Below, piece after piece: positions 12,738 through 23,328 of a DNA stretch of 64,000 nt (position 1 is its first letter; every line of letters begins with the position of its first letter). Origin of the DNA: Paraspadella gotoi. Taxonomy: Eukaryota > Chaetognatha. The stretch spans positions 21,643,875-21,707,874 of the forward strand of contig CM119266.1 in NCBI GenBank assembly GCA_051294375.1. The letters are read 5' to 3'. A program made the translations under genes and the position numbers. Under the pieces are notes generated by a model, which saw only the letters and a program-made list of their open reading frames with translations, was not told where the DNA came from and did no database searches.

Positions 12738-13001
12738 GTGGCTGCCGCTGCTGGCGCCGCTCTGCCGCCGGTACCCCTACCCGTCCCCCAGCACCACCTG
12801 CAGCCCTACCGACCCGCCTCCCGTCCGCCCCGCCGCTCGACCAAGGCCGCGGACCTCGGCCCGCTGATGAGCGCGCCCGAATCGGTCGTCGCGCGGGCGG
12901 AGAGTGGGTCGGCGGCGGCGGTGGCGGCGGTGGAAGCTGCGGAGAGGAGAAAGGACGGAATTAACTTAATCATTAACTCACTCCCGGAGCCAGCGAACTA
13001 G
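12738..13001 (+). other. GC-rich Ala/Pro-rich open stretch, coding status unclear
   Basis: An island of about 70% GC in AT-rich DNA, open in one frame (PPVPLPVPQHH, then an Ala/Glu-rich tail) and ending in TAG. It begins with GTG straight after an in-frame TGA, and no splice acceptor is visible, so a terminal exon is hard to justify. The minus strand is also partly open. A CpG-rich promoter of the downstream receptor or an unrecognised exon are both possible. Confidence 0.25.
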
Positions 13002-13287
13002 AAATTGACTTTTGTCTATTAAGAGTATTAAGAGTGGTAGGAGTGTAAAAAGATAATCTTTCTTTGTTTTATTTGTGCCCTAGTTTAGTATTCTTTCGTT
13101 TCTTCCGGCATGCTTTTACCTCCAGAGCCAAGAATAGGAACCGACTACATTAACCGAGTCAATAACTTGACTTGGGAGCTTAATTCGGGGTCATTGGCGT
13201 CAGACAAGCGAGAAGCTTAGAATAGAGTCGCCAAATTATGCTTTTTTGCTTCACCACGCCTCTAACCTCGATCAAAAGGAGGCATTG

Positions 13288-13290
<3 letters not shown>

Positions 13291-13367
<77 letters not shown>
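13291..13367. repeat. (CT)n microsatellite
   Basis: Uninterrupted CT dinucleotide tract of about 77 bp. Confidence 0.97.
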
Positions 13368-13369
<2 letters not shown>

Positions 13370-13476
13370 CTTTCAAATATTCAGGGCACAAGGACAATTA
13401 AGACCTCCGAGGATGGAGCTTCTTAGTTGCCGATTCTCACGCGCTGCCTCACCTCAAACGACGACCTTTGTATCTC

Positions 13477-13493
13477 CTCTCTCTCTCTCTCTC

Positions 13494-13544
<51 letters not shown>
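13477..13544. repeat. (CT)n microsatellite, second tract
   Basis: CT dinucleotide tract with one CTCGTCTC interruption, 110 bp after the first tract. Short CT or GA runs recur at about 13718 and 13840. Confidence 0.95.
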
Positions 13545-13549
<5 letters not shown>

Positions 13550-14669
13550 TACGTCCCTCTTAAAAACTTACTATCTGTATCGTTACTTATCTTTGCTTAT
13601 CTTTGCTTAATCTTTGCTTATCACTTACTTTAAATCTATCCACTCATCGGATCTCCTTCCCGCAAACATCGATCACGTTGAACGGACAATTTCCTTTCAA
13701 CTCCTAGTGTCGAAGTCTCTCTCTCTCTCTCTCCCGTAGAGTCGACCAGCTTCTATCTTTAGGAACAAAAGTGCTTCGGTGTAGAAAGCTAATTCCGTCG
13801 ATGGTAATGTGAATAGCGGCTCTGCCCCGGAAAACGGAGAGAGAGAAAGAGAGAGAGCGGTTGCTCGTGACATCACGCAAATAGTTTTCTTTTTTTTTCT
13901 TTTTAATTAATTCGTTTAAGAGGTTGTGAGAGTGAGAGATGTATATATATTCTAATTCAATTTTTTCTTTATCAAAATATTTAATTCACTTTTACATTTT
14001 CAACAACAACATCTTTCTAGTTTCCTAACCCCTGCTTCTTCCCTTTCCTCCTTTTTTTTTCGAATGAGAAAAACCCACGTTCGCGAACTCTGTTTTCCTT
14101 CCTCTCTTTATCTTTTCTCCATTCCTCCTCATCTTCCGATTTTACGCTTCGCCTTTTGTTTCTCTTTTTTTTTTCTCGCCGGCCACGCCTCCCCTGTTTT
14201 TCCTCTGGCGGATTAAAGTAAACACAAACGCGGCTTTAGCGTCCTTTATACTTTAGTCCTTCGCAGATAAAAACCGGAGAGACTACGAGACAGGGGAAGT
14301 CAATTAGAAAAGCCGACGACGACGAAAACGACGACGAAGACGACGGCGATATTGCGACGTAAAGCTACCAGAACCCGACAGAGAGAACTATCTTCTTCCC
14401 ATTTATAACTTGAATATAAACAAACAAAGCAAACAAACTTCGACGACGATAGCGACGATTCAAAGACGACACGACAAGAATCGGGAATTGCGCAAGCGTA
14501 CGTACAGGTGGCGACGTTCATTATATCAGCAGCCGCGACACTCCTTTATCACTTTAAATGCTTTCTCTTATTGAGCCTCGACTAGTCTATCAATCTACAA
14601 CCCGAACTTACTCGATTCCTCACCCCTGCATTTCCTCACCCTCTCCCCCGCCCTTTTTCCCCGCGTGGC

Positions 14670-14895
14670 NNNNNNNNNNNNNNNNNNNNNNNNNNNNNNN
14701 NNNNNNNNNNNNNNNNNNNNNNNNNNNNNNNNNNNNNNNNNNNNNNNNNNNNNNNNNNNNNNNNNNNNNNNNNNNNNNNNNNNNNNNNNNNNNNNNNNNN
14801 NNNNNNNNNNNNNNNNNNNNNNNNNNNNNNNNNNNNNNNNNNNNNNNNNNNNNNNNNNNNNNNNNNNNNNNNNNNNNNNNNNNNNNNNNNNNNNN
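14670..14895. other. Assembly gap (226 N)
   Basis: Run of N characters; real size unknown. It lies 275 bp upstream of the first recognised exon of the Ig receptor and may hide 5' exons. Confidence 1.
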
Positions 14896-15169
14896 GGGGT
14901 TGGTTTTTTTAACGAGAATCTAAGATGGCGCCGACAGATTGTAACGGCCAACAGATTGGAAATTGTGGTTGGCAATGAGGTCCATTTACTTGGCCTTTAG
15001 TGGGCGAGGATTGGCGGGACAGAAAGAGAAAAGAGATGGAGAGAGAATGGAGGGAAGGGGAGAGAGATAGAGAAAGAGAGATATATAGTCTACTGTGTGT
15101 GAAACTTAATTCTAAAAATTATATCGAGCTCGTGAAAACTCTTTAAATTATTCGTAATTTAATTCTCAG

Positions 15170-18100
15170 GTGTTGACTATGGACGGAGAGCGGCTAGACG
15201 GTCGGGCGCCTTTGGCCTTGAGAACGAAATACGGTTTCTCATTGGCCAGACATCCGAGCAATCTTATTGGACGAGACGACGGAGACATCACCTTCAGCCT
15301 CATCATCAAGGTGATGATGGAAAAATTTTAATCGGTCCCGGTTCGTCAGAAGGCAGCAAGACGTATATATGCCCTCCCAGTCTTCCCCTCTTTAATCATT
15401 GTTCATACATACCGAAGCCTCGGCTAGTGCTAAAGTTCTGTTTTAGGTACTTATTACTAGCGACGATAGGAAGGCAGGTCGCACAGGCTATACCATAATT
15501 AATAAATTCACAAGTATTTATTGGGCTTCTATTTCATTTTGTTTTACCCAAAGGATTTGCGAGTAGAGGACGCTGCCGTTTATCGCTGCGGAAACATAAG
15601 AGCAATCGACGTGACGGTCGTTCAAACTCGGGCGACTCGCTGTAAAGTTATGGAGGGTCAACTCGTTGAGGGTAAATTATTTGTAAAAATCATAATTTTT
15701 GTCCTGGAATAAATACATATTATTATTATTAATATTTCTGCATTCGAAGCCATACAGTCTTCTACGCAACCCTCGATAAACATTCATTTAGGCAAAGGCG
15801 GCCTCCTTTACTGCCACGCCTTCGCCTCGGACGCTAGTCACGTTGCCATCCAGTGGCTCATCCAGGGACAACTCATGGAGGGGAAGATGGAGAGGAATTT
15901 GGACGAGGGAAAGGTCACCGGTGAGTGAATTAAAGGAAGGTAAGGAGAAGGGAAAACAAAGAGAAAGAAAAATAGAAAGAAAGAAAGATGGAAAGAAATA
16001 AAGAAATAAGAAAGAAAGAAAACCGTCTGGTAAACAATGTCGGAAGATTTTAAAAAAAAGGAAATAAAGCGAAGGAAATTAAAACCAGAGGAAAAACAAA
16101 CTATCTCTGAAGTTTGACAACAACTTTTCCCGCGCGTTCACGCGTTGAACTTCAAAAGTTTACAAAAGGTCAGGGAAAGAGGTTAGAAAAACAACTCCGA
16201 CCAATTTCATTGGAATGGATTCCGATATTTCTTCTTTTTTTTTTTAAACCAATTCTTGTGCCATCCTATTTTTTCCTTAAAAAAAAACAAACAAACAAAA
16301 AAACTGCAACTTCCTCTCAATTCAGCATCTGAGCATCACGAGTTAATGTTAATCTTAATTTTAGGTTACATCCCATTACCGAGATTCTTTTCCTCTTTGT
16401 CTTCAATACTTAGGAACGTTGGTCTTCGTACCCGGATGTACGATAAACGGGCGAAGTGCGCAATGCCGCGTCGTGGCGGCGAACCCCGCCCACTGGAATC
16501 AATCGATCCACTTCCGATCTGCGACATTCCGACGCTCAACGTGGTCTACGGGCCAAAGGTGCGCGAGGGGTGTCGGAAGAAAGGGAAACGATCGACGCAA
16601 CAATTTATTATTTAATATTATCAATTAGTTTTTGTCTCTAATCTCTTTATATTTTTATCGTTCTGATTACTATTTTTATTTAGATTATTTTTTTTTTTTT
16701 TTTCGCTTCAGATTATTTGCCCGAGCAAAGAAATCGTGGACGAGCAAGAGTCTGTCTACGAAGTCTCCTGCCGAATTCTCGGAAATCCTCCGATCCTTCC
16801 TCACCAAGTGAGTCATCGAACGGTTAAGTTTCTCGCTCTCTCCTGCGATTTCTCAGAAATTCCTCCCCGCCTCGCTTTCCCCAACTCCCTCCTCAGGTGA
16901 GCCTCTCCACCATCCCCGAAGACGATCTCCTCTCGACGACGTTGAAGCTCAAGTTCAAGAAGAGTCCGCCGACTTCGAAGCGCGACGTGGAAGGCCTCGC
17001 CGCCGCCATCGTTATTCCCAAACACGTCCTCACGCCGTCCTCGAGCAGGTCGATTCACGATGCGGATTTTATTTAGTAATTATTGTTTCGTCGGTCAGTG
17101 CGAGACGTTTCAAAAAAAAATTACATTATATTTAGTACAGAAATGAGAACGAATAAATAAATGTAGTTTTTAAAGAAAAATCATAATCTATATTATAATA
17201 AAAATTCAAATGAGATTATAAAATTGTTAATTAAAGACCTTCAGTCCTTCATATCCTTAAAGCCTAAATTTAGTTTTAATCTCTTTAATTTTTCTCTCTC
17301 TTTCGTTTTTTTTTAATTTAAATTTTAAACATTTAATTCCCTATTTAATCTTTTTATCCTCAGTTTGGTGGTGGCATTGATTGCCGAGCATCGCGAAGAT
17401 AGGCGCGACGACGCCACCCTGTCCAAGACTCTGGAGAACCGCGTCGCGCGCAAACAGATCCACGTGGAACTCAAGTACGCCCCGCGCGTGCAATGTCCGC
17501 CCAACGTGCTGCTGCTGCCGACAGACGGCGGCAGCGATGGATCAAAGCAGAGCGGTACATTCGGAAGATTCAATATCACGTGCACAGTTGGTGAGTTGGG
17601 TGAGAGAAAGAGAGAGCTTTGCGGAAAATGAAAATTTGTGAAAAATTGTGGTCAAAGCAAACGAAACGATTTTAAGACTAACTCCTTGACCCTTCCACTT
17701 TTTTCAAACCCACAACACTCAACAGCCTCCAATCCCGGTGTGCCCATGCGCAACATGACGTGGCACTTCGGCTCCTCATCCTCTCCCTCCTCTTCCCCCT
17801 CTCACGTCTTCTTCGTCTCGCCGATGGACCGTCACCAGTACGTGACGTCTTGGCGCGACGTCGTTTCCGTGACGCTGACGGTGACGCCGGCGATGATCGC
17901 GCGCGGCGCCGAATTCGACGACCACCAGGTGGCGATGGAGAAGCAGTCGAAGCCTGGCGGCGGAAAGAAGGCGAAGGAGAACGAAGGAAGAAGACTGCAG
18001 AAGCAGGTGCGTCAGGACTCGTTTCTTAATGATTATTAATCTAATAATTAATTTATATTTTTACTTCAGATCTCCGTGATTGCCTTTAAAGTTAACAGTT

Positions 18101-19240
18101 GGAACGGAACGGTGATTCGCAACATTACGCTCATTACCCGGGAAATGTTGGTCAAACAGAGTGGGGTCAGTTCTTGAGAGACTGTTACTTTCTTACTTCG
18201 AAAATGTAAAATAATTTTAATATGGTTCAATATTTGTTGTTGTAATATTATAATTATTGTACGTTTTCTATTCTCGAACGGTTCCGGTTCCCGGTTCCGG
18301 TTCCGGTTCCGTTCTTGAGTTAATTTTAAAATTCGCTTTTTATTTTCAGAGCGAGACGCGAAGGGTCGACGCCGTCTTCAACAAATCCACCGTCGTCGGC
18401 CTCATGCTGCTCTGCGGCATCGGGCTGCTCATCATCCTCGGCGCTGTCGCTCTATTCCTCTATTTTGCGGTCGTTGCCCAAATTTTAAAATATAAATATA
18501 TTTGTTAACGATTTTATTTTTAGTACAAAATAAGAAAAATACAAATGGGAGTGGTCCTTTTATACATTGAAACAATTTCATAATATATTATTGTATTCAA
18601 TTGAGCGCAACTGACACATATCTCACCACAATGATTTCTAGTTATCCCGCAGCACGCGCGAGGGCTCGTCTACATCCATCCTCCGATCGCTCAGGATCGT
18701 GCGACGCCACCTCGTGGATCGGAGGTCTGCATCCAGCTCAACGCATCCGACGCTCATCTCCAGGTTTCTACAGAGTTCTTGAGCCGCTTGACTGCTTGTT
18801 CGATCAATGATTGATTAAATTGATTGATTAATTAAGTGATTCATTGAGAAATTACTTTTATTTGTTTTTGAAATATTATTGAAGAGCAACGTATTTTTTT
18901 TAACACGTTTTGTATGAAAAAAAAGATTACGAACGTTTAGATTTAATGTTTTGATTGGTTTATTTTTTTGACTGTCTCACCAATCGTTCTAACGCCGAGC
19001 TATTCATTGCCCAGCGATCTCCGCGACCTCTTCGGCGATGTTCACCAACACGACGCGCGGAGATGTGGAAGCGTCTCGGACTCCAGCTTCCTGTCGGAGT
19101 CGACGCGCGCGCCAACGACGACTACGAGACAGTCAACGACGCCATCTCTAAGCGAACGAAGAATTCTCCGGATCGACACACAACACAACAACAACAACAG
19201 CCCGCCCATCACGGTAGACAACGAAGGGAAAGTGAAATAA
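15170..19240 (+). CDS. Immunoglobulin-superfamily single-pass receptor (5' incomplete)
   Basis: Exons: 15170-15310, 15554-15671, 15792-15920, 16414-16558, 16712-16807, 16897-17048, 17364-17590, 17726-18006, 18070-18165, 18350-18469, 18642-18763, 19015-19240. Ig domain 1 is recognised by DLRVEDAAVYRCG (D-x-A-x-Y-x-C); its first cysteine must lie upstream. Domain 2 has LLYCHAF and IQWLIQ. Interdomain linkers LNVVYGPK and ELKYAPR are typical of nephrin/Kirre-type IgC2 arrays. A hydrophobic helix (VVGLMLLCGIGLLIILG) in the 18350 exon gives type I topology, followed by a basic, Ser/Thr-rich tail of about 150 residues with no recognised kinase or ITIM motif. Exon 16414-16558 fits its upstream neighbour in one frame and its downstream neighbour in another (see findings). 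Specific orthology is not assignable. It is probably a cell-adhesion or recognition receptor. Confidence 0.75.
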
Positions 19241-19383
19241 ATTTAAGGTTTAATATATTGTTTTCTATACGCAAAGCATGGTCTAATTACTAAGTGAATA
19301 ATACAAAAAATAGTGGTTAATACTAATCTCGTATGTGCTATATTTACTTATTTCATAATGATTGATTATTTCTCGTCTTAAGT

Positions 19384-19454
19384 AGCAGCGTGGCGCAGTG
19401 GAAGCGTGCTGGGCCCATAACCAGAGGTCGATGGATCGAAACCATCCGCTGCTA
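19384..19454 (+). pseudogene. Initiator tRNA-Met copy with a 1-nt deletion
   Basis: A 71-nt sequence with the acceptor stem AGCAGCG/CGCTGCT, discriminator A, CAT anticodon in GGGCCCATAACC, and the T-arm GATGGATCGAAACCATC typical of eukaryotic initiator tRNA-Met. A run of T follows as a Pol III terminator. Compared with the copy at 20840 it lacks one C in the 3' anticodon stem (ATAACCAG instead of ATAACCCAG), breaking the conserved three G:C pairs of initiator tRNA. It is either a decayed copy or an assembly indel. Confidence 0.8.
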
Positions 19455-19597
19455 CCTTTTTTTTTTTTTCGTTTTTCGTATTTTTTTTACTAAAAACTAA
19501 AACAAAACAAAAAGATTTTTAACAAGACAATTTCTAACAAATGAAAACTAATGTCTGCAACTTTAATATTTTTTTTGGCTCAGGTTTCGTGAGCCAC

Positions 19598-21205
19598 ATG
19601 AACGGCGCTACTTCTAATCGAAAATCTGGGAATCGACTTTCTTGTCACGTCTCTTCGATGCCGTCGCCCCGACGCGGAGGCCCTGGCGGTGTTAGCGGCG
19701 GCGGCGGAAGCGGCGCCCCCGGCGCAATCGCCAACGGGCCCAACAATCACTACGTTAAGCAGCCGCGACCGGCGTCCATGTGTCCGCCGCTGTGTCCGGC
19801 GTCGGCGGCGCCGCAATCGTTGGTCAGTCCGCCGCTGGAGGCGTCGTCTCCTTCGTCGGGTCTGCAGTCGATGGGGACGTCGCAGTCGTCGGCGTCTCTC
19901 ATCACGTGGCTCATGAATTTAGATCAAAACATCTCCGCCGCCGCCGCCACAGGTCGTCGCCGTGGCTGCTGCAGCTGCTAATGTCGTTGTTTTTTTTTTA
20001 TGTTGTTGTTGCAGTTTTTGATGTCGTAGTTGTTATTTCGTTAATTTTTGTTACATTGAGACAGACAATAATAATAAATTCTATGAACCGAGGTTTCTTT
20101 TCACGTGCAGATGGAACCATTGGGCCTCGAGAAACTTGGTTGCTAGGATTTTCCAAAATGGCGGCCGCCATGGCAACCAAAGATGCGAACGGCGACGGTT
20201 TTATTTTGGTCGAAGACGCCAACGCAGTGATCGATTCTTACGACCTGGTAATCTTTCTTTACTTTACGCGTTTCATATCTACTTCAACTTAAAAATTACT
20301 GTGTTAATTCATAATTAAAGATAATGATTGAAAGAGGATTTGGACGGTATGGGATAATTTCGATTACGTTCATAAAGTCAACCGTATTTTGACTAACTTT
20401 GTTTTAAAATTTAAAAAAAATTAAAGATTAGTTTAGAGGCTGGAGCGACAGGTCCCCTTGCTGGAGGGAGATCGAGAAGGAAATTTTTAAAGTTTTACTT
20501 TAAAACGGATTTGATTTTTCGAGCAAAAATCGAGGCGTGATTCATCTTCGGATCCGAATTTCTCTCTCACAGTTTCACTCTAATTAAACGAAAACAACAA
20601 AAAAAAAAAAGGCTGAAAAATCCTGACGCTGCAAATTTTCAACGACGCATTTTTTTTTTTTAACTCGACAAAACAAATTACGAACAGAATTAAGCAATTT
20701 CTTCCAGTCTGTCCGAAAAATGATGTGTTTGCCGTCACTCCTTACCCAACACATCAGAATCACATGTGGTCATACCCCCTCATTCTTTTTGCTTCAAATC
20801 TTATCCGATCTTTCTAATTCTACTAACTTCTCCCCAATGAGCAGCGTGGCGCAGTGGGAGCGTGCTGGGCCCATAACCCAGAGGTCGATGGATCGAAACC
20901 ATCCGCTGCTATTTTCCTTTTTTCGCGTTTTTTGCTTCGTCGACTATTAGGGAAAAGTGGATAACCACTGTGCTAGTCAAATCATTGATTTTTAAATGGA
21001 TATTTACAAAAGCTCTTTCATAAAATCTGGTATATAATAAAGCAAATTGAGTTTAATTTTCTATCCCTACTCCCGACTTCAGGTCTACAAACTGGGTCTG
21101 AACTGCGAGACGATTGACGCTGGGTTGAAGTCTTGTTCCAACGGAAAAGTCGTCGACTACGACACTTTGCTTCGTATCTTCTTGAGGGAGAGGGATTTCA
21201 TTTGA
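19598..21205 (+). CDS. Small EF-hand protein
   Basis: Exons: 19598-19952, 20111-20247, 21083-21205. The N-terminal exon is Gly/Pro/Ser-rich and low in complexity, ending LITWLMNLDQNIS. Exon 2 encodes a canonical EF-hand loop, DANGDGFILVED (D1, N3, D5, G6, I8, D12). The preceding segment (DGTIGPRETWLLGF) and the following one (SNGKVVDYDTLLRIF) look like degenerate EF-hands. The product is about 204 residues. Calcium binding by the central loop is expected from the motif; no specific family is recognised. The start is uncertain: TTTGGCTCAG just upstream could be a splice acceptor, and an in-frame ATG also exists at 19541. An intact initiator tRNA-Met lies in intron 2. Confidence 0.6.
20840..20911 (+). 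tRNA. Initiator tRNA-Met (CAT)
   Basis: A 72-nt cloverleaf: acceptor AGCAGCG/CGCTGCT with discriminator A, D-arm TGGCGCAGTGGGAGCG, anticodon arm CTGGG-CCCATAA-CCCAG with the three G:C pairs diagnostic of eukaryotic initiator tRNA, and T-arm GATGG-ATCGAAA-CCATC without the usual TTC. T-rich sequence downstream can terminate Pol III. It differs from the usual form by G for A in the D-loop (GGGAGC). It lies in intron 2 of the EF-hand gene, same strand. Confidence 0.9.
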
Positions 21206-23328
21206 TTCACCTCAGTCGGGGATCACGCCACGCGGACTCACGTCTACACAGGCGATTAAGAAATATTGACGCTGTGGACTCAAACTTCCCCGAGTTGGAC
21301 GCGAATCACGTTTTCACTGAAAATTCGACGATTTAAGTGTTAAATGTCATTCATAGGAAATCTACTAAACTTTTTTTTTTCTTTTTTTTTTTTGAGATTT
21401 GTAGAGACTTTGTAGAGACTTTTTCCTGTGGTTGTTCACCCCGTTTGTGAACTGGTTTTTTTTTAACTATTGACCCCTTTGGCAAAAAAAAATTAAAAAA
21501 AGTGCTAAATTACATTTTGTTTTAGCCCAGTGACCTTGAGAAGTATCTCCCTTTTGCTGTAAGCTCCTGCGGCTTTTTTTTTTATACATATCCTTTCATT
21601 CGTGTGACTATTTGCTACTTTTTTCGATTCCTTATCTGTAATTCGTGTTTTTTTAAAACTCTTGCCGAACCAAATTACGTTAAGAAATTAAGTTAAGATT
21701 GAATTGATAAAAAATAATTTTCTTTATGTCAAGACTGAACCTCGACTTACAAAGACGACTTTATTCGCAATTCGCTTCGATCATTGTACTATTTACTGTT
21801 GTAAGTGTTGACTGATTAAATTTTAAAAACTTACCCGCCTTGAAAAAATGTTTGCATTTCTATTTCCAACACGTGATGAGTGAGGGGATGAAATGGAATC
21901 GAATTACTAAAGATAAGTGTTATGACGTCAAACCGGAATTGAAAAGATGAATTGGGCGTAAACTCTGAAGACCGTTCGAGGATTGCAGTAGGCCGTGAAA
22001 TTTACCGGCTTGTTTTTTTTTGTTTTCACTAAGATCTTTAAACTTTTCTCAGACTGTAAAAAGAAGGATGTAGGATACGATCCATCATTCGAATTCGGTT
22101 TTGACAGTGGACGAACTACTGGTAATCGACTTAAAAGTTCATATGGTTTATTAGTTCTTTAACTTTAAATATACATTTGTTTAGTTATTTTAAATTAGAT
22201 TAGTGATTACAAAAAAGTTGTAGTTAAATTGAAATTTGATTTTATATAAGGGATTTGCGGATGATTAGATAAAATTTATAAGGAAAAATGCATACCATCA
22301 GGCAAGTGCAGGGCTCTTTTGCTTATATCTATTATCCAAAACAAAAGGACAAGAATGTTCATTGTTCTTACACAAGAACCTATAAATTATATAATTCTTT
22401 AAAAATTTTCATAGGCATTTAAAAATCTACCAAATTGCGTTCATGGCCGAGGGTATTTTAATTCAAAATGTATTTTAATTTCGAATTCGATGATTTTGAT
22501 TTTTGGTCAAAATCCGAGTCTTGCAAAATACTCAGATGTCGGTTTCTTTTCACCTTTTCGAGTTTGACGGCGACAACAATAACAACGACAACAATAACAA
22601 CGACAACAACGACTTTAATTCCCGAGAAAATAAATGTTCATCGCGATCGATTTCTAAGTTTCTATTTTTACATTTTTGACGTCATTTCAGTTAGATTCTA
22701 ATGTAAAAATCGAAAAGATTTCGTTGAGGATGATGAGGAGGAGCAGAGAAAGGAGGCGCGATGTTTTGGCGAAGTCCCGACTCGAATCTTTAGATTGAAT
22801 TAGAAGAAAATTAAGAGGGCCAAATTTCGGCCTTAAAAAGGGAGAGAGCCTCCGACCAGCGGGTAGAGACCAGAGGAGCTCAGCCGGCGAAACGAGGTCA
22901 GATCATCCGTGAAACTCTTCTCGCCCTTTCGCTAGTTTTTTTTTTTCCACGGAAAAAAACAAAAGAAAAATAAAACCGAAGCCGGAGATGCGAAAAGCAA
23001 AGAGGCTATAAAAAAAAATACTTTGACAAAATCGGCCAAACGAAATCTGAACGAAAACAAAATCTAATCGAATTTCCGATGGTGTCACTTCCATTGTACT
23101 TGGAGTTGGACGAATTTGTCATTTTTCGGCAAATATAAAATTGTTTGTAATGTTTTTGTACCTAAAATGAAAAAAGAAAAACTTATCAACCAATTACGAT
23201 TCCATTTTTTTTTCAACGTTGGTTTTTAAAATTGTATAATTCTTGCATGAGATTAACGATAAATAATTTATTTCCGGCAGCGACAACAGAATCTTAAAAT
23301 TACTTCACCTCTCTCTATCGCTGGGACG
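21206..23328. other. Intergenic region before the thioester protein gene
   Basis: About 2.1 kb, AT-rich. A TGACGTCA-type palindrome core occurs near 21921 and TGACGTCAT near 22678; these match a CRE consensus but may be chance. A GC-richer block at 22830-22900 could be promoter or 5' UTR of the downstream gene. An AACAACGAC simple repeat lies near 22571-22612. I found no convincing coding exon. Confidence 0.5.

Larger units (their letters stand above)
12183..15169. other. Long spacer before the Ig receptor
   Basis: It holds the 3' flank of carrier copy 4, a GC-rich block at 12730-13001, two CT microsatellites, AT-rich sequence and the assembly gap. The missing 5' exons of the Ig receptor (signal peptide and the first half of Ig domain 1) should lie here or inside the gap; I could not identify them. 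Confidence 0.5.

Noticed and set aside
12738-13001. Ala/Pro-rich ORF as a gene
   Set aside because: No ATG, no acceptor after the upstream in-frame stop, low complexity, and the opposite strand is also partly open; kept only as an uncertain feature.
13238-13633. Leu/Ser-rich ORFs
   Set aside because: They are translations of CT microsatellites.
14558-15000. ORFs spanning the N run
   Set aside because: They are artefacts of translating unknown bases.
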